Shown here: in pieces, positions 23,945 through 34,500 of the stretch
How positions within the stretch are numbered: the stretch's first letter is position 1
How the letters are laid out: each line of letters begins with the position of its first letter
Source: Xiphias gladius
Lineage: Eukaryota; Chordata; Actinopteri; Istiophoriformes; Xiphiidae
Direction of reading: 5' to 3'
Length of the DNA stretch: 64,000 bases
Assembly (NCBI RefSeq): GCF_016859285.1
Contig: NC_053417.1
Span: 12,665,706-12,729,705 of the forward strand
Program-made: the position numbers and the translations under genes
The notes under the pieces: model-generated
The model's input: only the letters and a program-made list of their open reading frames with translations
Database searches by the model: none
What the model was told of the DNA's origin: nothing

Positions 23945-25564
23945 TTTGAGTTTTTAATCATCTGTTGTCTCTTAATGTAGACTTAATCTAAGATTTTTTT
24001 TTTTTTTTTTTTTTTTAAACTGAGCTTGGACTGCAGCTCTTATTTTTACAATTTTCCATACCTTCTATTCGATGGCATTTTCAGATTTTATTTGGAAGCT
24101 CAGATGTGGTCCTTGGCGTAAAAACTGTCCTGCATGTTGTACTTGTAATGCTGGCTACTTAGTTGGTGTAGTTTTAGCTTTCTGTCTGGTGGTGCCAGTG
24201 TGCCATTTTGTAAGAGCTTGTGGGACAGCATTCCCAAGCCATCTTTTCTGTATTGAAATTTATTCCTATTAATCTTTTGTTTCTAAAGATTTGTGGGAGC
24301 TTTTGTGTTTTTTGTTTTTTTTTGTTTGTTTTTTCTGTCCTCATGGAGATTTGTTTCTACACCAGTTTAGAAATACTAAGAATTAAATTGGATAGCAGCT
24401 CTTGAAACCCACTTAAACTTTAAAAAAAAAAAGTCAAAAGTCATCTTGCAGAGTTATCCTTGGGATGCCCAGTCAAAGACTGAAGAAATATGTAGAACAG
24501 TGTATACAATACAAACCTAAAATACATTCCTGCTGATAGTCATTTCACAAGAAAATGGTGTAAAATGGGAAATCAGTTCCTTGGCCTGCTAGTGCACAAG
24601 GTTTTATGGAGGAGGAGACTTTTTTTTTTTTTCTTGTCTGTCAGTAATGGAAAATTTTTTGGTATGATTTTCAGTTCACAGGAGCTTTACATCCTTGTCT
24701 GTCACACCACATTAAATGCCTAAAAGGCCGGATTTAAAATTGGGGTAAAACATAAACAAAAAAATTATAAAACCTAGTTATAACCTGAATTTTAAATCTG
24801 AGCTGTGTAATACACGTTCATCCAGTCCAAAGCAGTTTTTTTTATTTGAAGATCAAAGAAAATTGTACATTACACATTGTACCTTAAAAATACTATCATC
24901 AAGTATCTGTAATGGTACTGAATTTTCATACAAGGTTCTGGACGTCATTAATTAACTGCAGGCTCAAAGGAAACCATTACCATTACCATTACAGACAGTC
25001 ATGGCCCACAAACAACCTTTTATAACTCTGCATTAGTTGAAGCTCGCTGCTGTTAACATGAAAACTATGAATCAATGTGCTTTTTCCCGCTGCTAGCAGG
25101 TTGAGAAGGTCTTCCAGAAGAAGTTCTTGCATGGTGGTCTGTCCTGGGAGAAAATGTGGTTTCTCATGGTTCTCTCTGCCAGCTTCTTACTGAGGTACTT
25201 GTCTGGATCCATGTAACCAAACTGCAGTTTCTAATGGAAGAGAAACTCGGGTTCAACTTTTGTTTTATATCTTTAAAGTTCGAATGCAAGGGTACAGGCC
25301 ACTGCAGTCTGCACAGATGGCACCAACACAGCGGAGATCTGTACAGTGACTCCCATAGATACAGTACTGTACATGCTTAATGTACAATATCTGCACTTCT
25401 AATGCTGTAAGCTACTTTATCGAATACACCCCTGTGCACTATCACTAAAGTGTTAAATGATTCAATATTGTACCATCTCACAATCATTGTATTGTAATTT
25501 TAATTGGAAGTGCAGGGTATTTGATCTTATGTATAATTAAAACCAAACAGGTTAGATAGACTAC
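23945..25564. other. Intergenic DNA downstream of TARDBP
   Basis: No gene recognised. Contains a T-run at about 23993-24016 and T-rich segments; the ORFs are short and Phe-rich because of them. It may include run-on 3'UTR sequence, but no further support is visible. Confidence 0.5.
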
Positions 25565-26170
25565 ACTGAAAATAAGGGCCCCAAAACTGAGTACACCTGT
25601 GACCACATCAACAGATGTGATTTCACCTGTGCTTTCCAGTGAAGGCTAACTACATGAACAAAGTTATAAAAGAACCCCTGAACACCACAGCTTTCTCAGT
25701 TTTGAACAAGTAAGAAACCAGATTGTGAGACTTCATAAAGTCGGGAGAGTGTACAAGAACATCAGTATCTACCGATCAAAAGCACAAACACGGCTGCAGC
25801 AGTGGTTTGGAGGTATAGGAAGAGCTGTAGCCTGCTACCAATAACAGAGGGTGCAGCGGCCGTCTTTGAAAAATGACGCCACGTACAATTCACTATTTAC
25901 GACACCTTGCATTGAAAAACAGACGGGTAAGTGCTTCTGAATTGCAAAAGGATGATGATCAATGGAGACTGGTATTTCAGTGACTTACTCACAAAATGGC
26001 ACAAACTGCAAGATGAAACTTTGTCTCCCAGTCTCAAGAAGCTTGGCAGGAGAGGAAGTTTCCAACATGACAATGATCCCAAACTATGAGACAGTTTGTG
26101 GTTTGTTTGTTTTAGCTGCCAGGTCACTCTCATTAAAATCTTATGAAACTACAGCCACACAGTCACGATG
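25565..26170 (+). pseudogene. Degenerate Tc1/mariner-like transposase relic
   Basis: Broken-frame translation gives the layout of a fish Tc1-like transposase. An N-terminal part (CGGGAGAGTGTACAAGAACATC region) is followed by a 'RPSL..DA' hinge near 25858, then AQTAR, and ends with the catalytic-core word TTCCAACATGACAATGATCC (FQHDNDP in intact relatives). Multiple stops and frameshifts are present, the C-terminal third is missing, and no clear terminal inverted repeats remain. It is an old inactive copy, not related in an obvious way to the relic in TARDBP intron 1. Confidence 0.65.
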
Positions 26171-26439
26171 AAGCAGATAAGCTGAGTGTTTGAGTGTTAA
26201 ACAATAAATAAATAATACCGTAGGATGTCTTTTTTTTTATTTTTTATCCTAACTTAAACTTTAGATTTTGCTTGTTTAATCATGAATCATTAATGTTATT
26301 GAGAAAAACTCAAGATTTGAACTCGAATACTCAGGTGCTTTACTGTCATACAACAAAAGCGGAACATTTTAAGAGACTACATTAAAATTCAGTTGCTGAT
26401 ACTCATTGTTTGGTCATTTGTCTCAGTGATCTTGTGTGC

Positions 26440-26720
26440 ATAAGAAACCAAAGAAGAAGACAGCGTTTCATCTTGATGAAACCCATTTGCATCCGTCACC
26501 CAGTCTTCCTCTGCCTGCTTCGTTTATGCATCATTGCACTTTGTGCTGCTTGAGGCTGAGGCTGCAGATGACTCGGCGGTCTCATCCTCCACCTGCACTG
26601 CCTTCACTGAGCTCTAATAGCCCCTTGTGCTCTAATGCAACCTCCATTTGGCATCAGGCATCATTAAGAATAGATGGCCTCTAATTGTAGAGAATGTTCT
26701 GTCCTCCAGATTAATTAAAT
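26440..26720. promoter_or_regulatory. Candidate conserved noncoding element
   Basis: An island of complex, repeat-free sequence between decayed transposons, containing words such as GAGCTCTAATAGCCCC, CTCTAATGCAACC, GGCATCATTAAG and GGCCTCTAATTG with repeated homeodomain-type TAAT cores. It has no convincing protein reading. Style and isolation suggest an enhancer-like element; conservation cannot be judged from one genome. Confidence 0.3.
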
Positions 26721-27419
26721 ATCAGAGAAAAGACAGATGTTTAGTTTTCATTAACCAGTGGGACTAATCCAAATAACTGAAAAGCACTAATTTGGTAGAT
26801 GACATCTCTGAGTCAGTCTGTTTATGATTTTTGAAGTATATGTATGTAGTTAAGAGTACGAATGACAGCGCTGTTACCGTTTGTTCTGCTGTTTTCCCCT
26901 TCAGAATCAAAGCCCTGACATGCAGAGTCAAACGAGGAGGTCTTTGAAGAATTCCCAGATGGTTGAATAGAAGCCTGACGTAAACATCGACATAACAGTC
27001 GCTAAACATATCTCAGCACAGGTGCGCTGAGGTGAGGCTTTATTTACTGTTTCACAGCAGGTGTAATAACAGCTGTGACACACTCGTGTGAGGTACAACA
27101 TCCCTCCCTCAACATCCGAACGTCGTCAATGTGAGGATGTTTTCTGACACCAGCCACAGTTTAATGATTGTTCTCAGCCATTTATTTAACTCTTTCTCTT
27201 AAAATTCTTAGAGTTTTTCCTTTTATTCTCACTGTCAGAGCAGCCACACTTCTGACAGCATTGTTTGTGTTGCTTTTTGTTTGGACTGGTCAAACATGGA
27301 AATGAAGCATTTTCTTTTCTTTTTAAGTTTTTTTTAAGTTTTTTTGGAGGGTATTTTATGCCTCTGTTAGGCAGCCAGCAGGAAATGAGGACAAAAAGAC
27401 CCCAAAAGTCCCCAATCAG
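26721..27419. other. Intergenic DNA, nothing recognised
   Basis: No coding exon, repeat family or RNA gene could be supported. Opposite-strand ORFs near 27190-27480 are Lys- or Phe-rich products of A/T runs. Confidence 0.4.
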
Positions 27420-27715
27420 ACGTGAACCGGGCAGAGCCGGTCCTGACCTCCCTTGGGCCCTAAACAAAATTCTGCTTTAGGGGCCCTCCTACCATGTAAA
27501 CCACTTGCCATTGCCACACAGTCAAACCTGACACCCCAGTGCTCCCACTATGGCTTGCCTGAATACACTTTAGGTTGCACCTTGGTGTATAAAACATCAG
27601 AAAATGGTCAAAAATGTCAATCACAGTTTCCCAAAGCCCAAATGACAAACTGAGTAACAGAAAAAATAATCGACAGATTAATCGATACTGAAAACAATCG
27701 TTAGTTGCAGCCATA
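27420..27715. repeat. Dispersed repeat fragment (GGGCCCT / TAATCGAT words)
   Basis: The left edge has TTGGGCCCTAAACAAAATTC with a second GGGGCCC close by; a related GGGGCCCCAACAAATTCTG occurs at 40209-40227. The right edge carries AATCGACAGATTAATCGATA and CAATCGTTAGTTGCAGCC, words that recur in variant form near 39040-39110. These shared pieces mark middle-repetitive DNA of unknown class. Confidence 0.45.
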
Positions 27716-27894
27716 CATATAATTAACTGTACTTTCAGTTGTCAACACTATGGTGTAGCATGTTCCAACACCAACAGTTGTAAAACAAAACATTATTTTT
27801 ACTTCACTTATGTGTCAATATTTTGGTCTAACAATACAGCAGGTTTGCTGTTTTCAAATTTTTTGTAACAGCATAGTGGTCTAACCATCAAACA

Positions 27895-28710
27895 ACACAC
27901 TTGCTGCTATCTATTAACTTTAGCTCTATGGGGGGAAAAAACCTGAGATGTGAACATCATAACAAACGTCACCTTGTGCTGCAGGATTCTGTTAAAGTAG
28001 TGTTTGGTAAGTGTTTGTTTAAGTTGTCAGTATATGTAAGATGGTCTGACAATCCAACTTCCTTGCAGTTTTTTTTGGTGCAGCTTGGTGTTAAAAAATT
28101 CTGCAAAATATCCATTAACAATTTTGGTGCAGCATCATCTCTCAATTCAACATCCTTTCACTTGTCACTTAGTAGTTTTCCAAAAGTTTGCCAAAATCTC
28201 TGGTTATATTTCTGAAGTGTACTATTTCCATGCTCTGATAGCCAGAAAGGTAATCATTTGATTCAGTTTCGTCCCATCTTTGCCTATTCCACAGAGCATT
28301 CAGCATCCAAATCAATGGTTTGGTCATGTATACAGTCTGTTCTTGAGCATCTCTACCTTGGTTGACAGTCTTCAAGCTTCCAGTTGAGGGAAGAGCTTCT
28401 GAAGTACCTCAAAGGAGGCTTTCAGTTCCTGAGGATAACTGAGGTTCAGCGTATATACTGTATTATACAGAACTTCAGCAGTATGGGTGGCATCACTTGC
28501 CTCAACATCGATGCTGTAGATGCCAAGGATTGTTCAAGCTCCCTCTGAACAGCTGTACTGCCAGAATCTTTTCCATAGGAGAGAAAGAAAGGACAAAACC
28601 AAACTTATAGCAGTTCAAAATAGTTTTGACAGATTTTGCAGAATTCCAAAGAGTAACTTTTACAGTTTCCCTCATATAATCATTTAATGAAAATAGTATA
28701 ATACTCAAAC
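27895..28710 (-). pseudogene. Decayed protein-coding relic, family not identified
   Basis: The minus strand holds one clean coding-like stretch (28538-28374) reading LGIYSIDVEASDATHT, then AEVLYNTVYTLNLSYPQELK and ASFEVLQKLFPQLEA before a stop. After a frame change it continues as LSTKVEMLKNRLYT, and shorter open pieces follow to about 27900. Upstream (28700-28540) another frame carries ILAVQLFRG. Frames are broken at least three times, no introns can be drawn, and codon-like regularity fades towards both ends. It looks like a remnant of a multicopy fish gene or transposon-encoded protein. I do not recognise the domain well enough to name it. Confidence 0.5.
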
Positions 28711-30263
28711 AGTGCTATGTGTATGAAAATACCAAGTTGAAGTAGTGCTGCTGAATTATAACATGACTTTGCAGTTTGCCTCAGCTCTACCTAAAGTTTT
28801 AGAGTCTTTCAGCCAGTAGTTTTGGTTTTCAACATCTGCCTGTTCTCTTTGTTCTCTCTCCTCCTACGTATTTACTGCCTACCTTTCTCTGTGACTCCTA
28901 ACTTGTGTCTCCTGCCAAAGTGTATTAAAATAATTCAGTAAAATGATATAAACCTTCTTTATTTCATCTTTGTGTTTGAGTTGGCTACATTTTGGATTTG
29001 AATTGTGTCTCAAACAGTACAGAAATATAAGCAAAATGTTTTTTTATACAATAATATATTCATACAATAATACTGTATCATTAAACTATAATTATGCTAG
29101 GTTTGTGTTGTTAATTTGAGCCTTCAGGTTCCACTGTAATTACCGAAGAAAATATATCTCTGTTGTAATTATTCCTACATTGTTTGAATGTGATCAGGTC
29201 AGTCAATTTTTGTTTGTTCTGAACAGCACACAAACTGAGGTGAGCATTATAACCAGGCTGAGTTTTTCCCTCTAAACCGCTGAGGTCAATTCATTTGAAC
29301 AACTGTTTGAGGCTTTAAGAGGTAACACGATCCACTGTACACACACACACAATATTTTTCATCTTGTGTGTCCCATCAGTCCCCCCTGAGCTTTATCCTG
29401 CATCCTCTTCAAGAAGTCCTGACCCTCAGGTTGGGAACCACTGATCTGGACTCACTCAGAAAGAGGGCACTATATGCAACATACAGTGCAATTCAAACAT
29501 TTCCATTTACTAAAGCTGCTGTGGCCCGTATACTAGAACAGTACTAGACAAGGACATACAGAGGGAGGACACAGCAACACCTGTACAGTTTGATATAAGG
29601 CCAGAGCCCTGTGTAACATTTTACCTTAGCGAGAATCTATAACTTTGAGTTTTGAGATTCAGCAATTCAACTCCCAGGGTAATTTTGAGGCTGTACTGCT
29701 GAATTTAAAGCGTTTAATTTTCTCACACACCTTACTTAAATAACAATAAATATCCAATGAATCCAATAAAACTACAGGCTAAATACTTACTGCAGGGTGG
29801 GCTCAATATGTGTCTGGTAGAGTGTCAAGAAATTCAATGAAGTAGTATCTGTTGCAGAAGCATTGTATTGTACGTTTCCTCATGTTAGTGCGTCCACCTT
29901 TATTTTGTCCTCACGTGTCCAAAACAGTGAGGGTTTGGTTTTTGTTTTTTTTGGTATTAATATTAGTTTTCAATTTTATTCCAGGGGATTACTGTTTCTG
30001 TCAGGGTGTCAGGGCCGCCTGCTGGACAACCGCTGTAAGGGCAACATGTAGCCAGCGACGAGCCAGTGTGGGTGAAGCTAATTATGACTTCCGTCCAGGG
30101 GCTGATGTCTGCAGTCTTGTTTGATACTGGGATTTCTCAAAAACCGGTCAACAAATTTTAATGAAATTTGTGTAAAGTTGGATCATAAAGATTTATGTTT
30201 TTTTTAATTTTGCGAGACATTTTCGAATATCTCCCTATTTTCTGACGAGCCACTGTACATTCA
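28711..30263. other. Intergenic DNA, minor repeat traces
   Basis: AT-rich with no gene. A fragment CAGGTTGGGAACCACTG near 29427 matches the end of the element nested at 15083-15370. ORFs at 29850-30120 are unsupported. Confidence 0.45.
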
Positions 30264-30722
30264 CTCAGTTTGTCAGTTTATTAGGTACACCTAGCTAAAA
30301 CTAATGTAGCCCTATGCAATAAAATCCTCCCTTCAAGAAGGTTATAATGTAAGTTCTTGTTGAAACTGTGTTGAAGAGGTGTCCCTTCAACTGTATAGTC
30401 CTTTTGGAGGCTGCAGTTTGTGGTGCCGTTGAACTGCGTTGCGTTACAAAGAGGCACGTCTGTTGTTCAGCCTACCATCGTTGATTTGAATGGGGTGGAC
30501 AGAATAACGAATAAAGGAACACCTTTCATCATAATGCAATGTAGTTCAACAGCACCACAAACTACTTCCTCCAGAAGGACCATGCAGTTGAATTAACACC
30601 CCGCTGAAACAGTTTCATCAAAAAGTGAACATGGAAACCTTCACGAAGGGAGAGTATTGCGGGACTGTTGGATTACACTGTAGCAGTTTTAGCTAGGTGT
30701 ACCTAATAAACTGACAACTGAG
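30264..30722. mobile_element. Fold-back MITE with about 38-bp terminal inverted repeats
   Basis: The left end (30264-30302) contains TTATTAGGTACACCTAGCTA and the right end (30685-30722) contains its inverse TAGCTAGGTGTACCTAATAA. Internal segments are also inverted copies: GCAGTTTGTGGTGCCGTTGA (about 30412) against TTCAACAGCACCACAAACT (about 30547). The element can therefore fold along much of its length. No coding capacity, about 460 bp, and a partial second copy at 19218-19400. This is the architecture of a non-autonomous DNA transposon; the superfamily is undecided. Confidence 0.85.
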
Positions 30723-31560
30723 TCTAGCTCACTGAAGAAAAATCTGGCACATGTATCCCACGATTGTCTGTCACAATGTTTACTTCGATGCAGATAAGGG
30801 CACAGATGCAGATTTCAAATGGTTTCAGTTACTGACAACAAGTGTACAGGATTGTGCGGCCCTCAGTGGAAATACACACTTTCTAGCTTTTATTATATCT
30901 TTATATGAATTTTCACTGCAAGTATCCACACTTGACATGTATTGATACACACTGAATAGGCCAGCGGCTCAAAGTGTCTATCTTCCACTAGACAGGTCTT
31001 TTAAACCGTATATCTTGTTTATATATCAGACGGTTTATGTCACTTGTTGCCACGTCCTAATCCTGTTTACAAGAAGCCAGAGAGTAAGGACCATACAAGC
31101 TAATTATAAAGGGATTGAAATCTTTATTTAGCCTAATACAATACAGTGCAAGGGTTCACCTTAATCCAGTGTTAACACTGTGAACCTTGGGCCCAACATG
31201 ACTGGTGAACATTAGCCTAATACCCAGCATGATATCCATAGTATCAAGATAGAGTAAAGACTTTGTTGCTCCCCCTCCTGTGACTGTGGTAAGAGTTGCT
31301 ACACACACACACACACACACGGGAAAAGAGTTTACAACACACATAATCTAGGATTCCTCTTCTTGATAAGTAAAACTGCAACACATCTTTGACGGAGTAA
31401 AAAGTTGGATCAAGGTGACTGTTGGGCTGTGTAGGTCTTAAATATTCAGGCATGGTTATAAAGATGGAATGTGTAACATGTCCTCTGCTCTCACAGGTAA
31501 CTTCCCCTCATCCCCTGCCTTTCTTCTTGTTTGTGTTTTTGAGTGATGTGAGGATGGTCT
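30723..31560. other. PGD downstream flank with (CA)n
   Basis: Contains a (CA)10 tract at 31301-31320 and probably the PGD 3'UTR next to 31561, since PGD is transcribed leftward. The inverse of AATAAA was sought but no site is decisive. No other gene. Confidence 0.45.
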
Positions 31561-34500
31561 TTAAGCATTGTAGGATGAAGAGGAAACATTTCCACCGTGG
31601 CCCGTCCAGTTGGTGTGGATGAAATGACCGGGGTTTGACAGCAGTTCATATGTGTGTGCTCCAAAGTAATCCCTCTGGGCCTAAAGGAAAAAAAGAAAAC
31701 ATGTAAACAAGCTCTGGTAGCCGCACACAGAGACAAGTTTTGCTTCCGAACAGAAATACAACTGATGATCAATTTAATTACAGTTTATCAGCCCATCGTC
31801 AAATTGCTTGTCTTGTTCAACTAACAGATATTCAATCCACAATGATATAAATAAGGGATTTGCAGCAAATCCTCCTAGTAAAACCAGCTACATTTTGCTT
31901 TTGCTTGATAAATAATCAAAACTGACAAACTGTTTCAGATCAGTACTCTGTCAGGGTCTTAAAGCCCAACACAAATACAGACGCCAGCTACACGTGGTCT
32001 TTTTAATCTGATAGACCTCCACACAGGGCCATATGCTCAGTGGACCTCGGCTTCCACTTTTGTTTTACCTGCAGGAGGTTTGCCGGCAGCTTCTCGTGTC
32101 TGTAGCCATCATAGAAGGACAGAGCTGTGGTGAAACAGGGCATGGGGATGCCATGCTGGACTCCAGTGCTGACTGTTCTGCGCCACGACTCCTAAACAAA
32201 GAGATTAAACGGGTTAACTACTTCATTAAGTTTTTGTTTGTGTTGATAACCCTAACCCTAATTTCATTTGGTGGTGGTGGTGGTGTTTCTGGTCATGAAC
32301 ACGAGAACTTAACAAGGTCACTCAGTTCCTAGCAACCGAGATCGAACTTGAGCCTGATCCAAATTATCTTAACTCGGAACTGGCTTGGTAGAGTCCCGTT
32401 CCATTGCCACAGGTCTCAGGTCTGTGTGAGAGTATGTCTAATACCAGGGGGATCTGAGTGGACTTGCTATCAGCTCTGATCACATGCTGCATCTTAATCG
32501 TAGCAGTAGAAAGTTTAGTTTTTCGAGAGGATGGACAGAGTAAATTATGACGTGCAAAGAAAAAATGACACATAATGCTGCTGTTTGACTGCAGCTGCGT
32601 GTTAATTGGTAGAGCAGCATACAGCTTTTCAGTGTTTGGTGTCTCAGCACTTTGGTTTATTCAAGTCAACTCCAGCCGAGCAGTCCTCAGGTCCCTTTCA
32701 GGACTACTTTTTTTTTCTTCCTAGTCTCAGAAGACAGTTTGGATGAAAAACAAAACAATGAATAAATCAATTGTGTCCTTTCCTCAACAATACAATATAA
32801 AAGGAAATCACTAGACTTGAGTTTGAAAACTCCCTGCCTAAAATGTATCTCAGACAGCTGACGATTAAGTCAATAAGCTGTACTCTTGCTTCACTCTTTC
32901 CTGAAAAGAGGAAATAACTTTGTCTTTGTAAATGTGGCTATTGCAGGTGGTTTTTTTGGCCACTTCCTCCTTCCTCATACCTGACAGTCTTGCACAGCAT
33001 TATTGAAGAAGTTGTCCAGCAGCAAATTCTGCAGCTCAGCGTCCCTGTCAAACGCCTCTTTGATTTTACCCAGGAAGACGCTGGTGGGAAGGGGAGAGAG
33101 AAGTGTTAGCAAACAGCGGCAACAGAGAAACAACTGCTTTATTATTAGATTGCATTAAAATATATATCTACTCATTTTATTCCTACATAGTGTAATCAAA
33201 CCTCCAGTCAAACAAGCTCAATGCCCTTTGAAAACCTATTTCCCACAGTTTGACTGGTAGCTACACACTGCAAGTCATACTGAGTGTTATAATTGATTTA
33301 GATTTATGCAATGCCTTTGCCATATTAAAACAGAGCCAATTAGTATCACAACCATAATTTCCTCATTTTTCCCCTCAGTCTGATTTTACAGGAAGCGGCA
33401 TATTTTCTTTCATCTACAATTCTCACTGTAGCTACAACACAGGGCAATGACAAATAGTTAATAACTTCCTTCATGGCACTACATGAAGGCTTTACTTTGA
33501 GACATAAAAAAAGACTTATCCCTCTTCACTTACGGTTGCCCAACAATTAATCCAAAGTGAATCACATCAACAACAAAAGAAACTTCTCCATTTTAATCTT
33601 CTTGCTTTCTCAACAAGTTCTCTTACACTGCCTAACCACAGTTTTCACCACCATGTGAAAAGTCCCTGTTGACATTAAGTTACACAAGGCAGCAGTGAGG
33701 CAATCCACTGATATGAGGACACACTGAGGTAAACTGTACCTTCGGATGATGCAGCCTCCTCTCCACATCAGAGCAATCCCACCGTAGTTGAGGGACCAGC
33801 CAAACTCTTTGGCTGCCTGCCGCAGCAGCATGAAGCCCTGCGCATAGGAAATGATCTTGGAAGCGTAGAGGGCCTAGAGAGAGAAAAAGGAGTCAGTTTA
33901 TTCTGATATGATGGCATAATTTGAAATGAGTCTTAGTCACAGCTAAAGAGGTTGTGTGTTATATTCAGTATATTCAGGCGGCTAAAACCTGCAGGTCTGC
34001 AGAGTATTTGCAAATGTTTCTGGGAGCATCAATAGAGATCACAAAGTCCCCCTGCACAAACTTCAGTACTTGTTTCATGATAACTACAATTTCAGTGCTG
34101 CTGCAAAATACTCAGAACTTTGTTTCATAAATGTTGGAGACTTTCATTAAATGTGTCTGTCTGCAAGAAAGTGATAAATGGGATTTACATGTTTACTTTC
34201 TTACACTCCTGTTAAAAATAAATAAATAAATAAATGAAAGCACAAATTTTTCCAGGTCGAATGCTGGAACATCAGTTACTTAGTAAAGATTCTTCCAGTG
34301 ACCGTGACCCTGGACGACTGTTTTCCTGGTCTGCCATGGTATTTCAGTAATGACACTATATTTTTACATTGCATATCTGGCACTGTAACAATACCAGTGT
34401 AATATTTCGGTCCATTAGCCTCTCTCTCAACAGATTTTGTGCTTTTGACTTCCCATATATACTATACTGTGTGTACTACCTTTCTGATGTCCTCCAGGAA

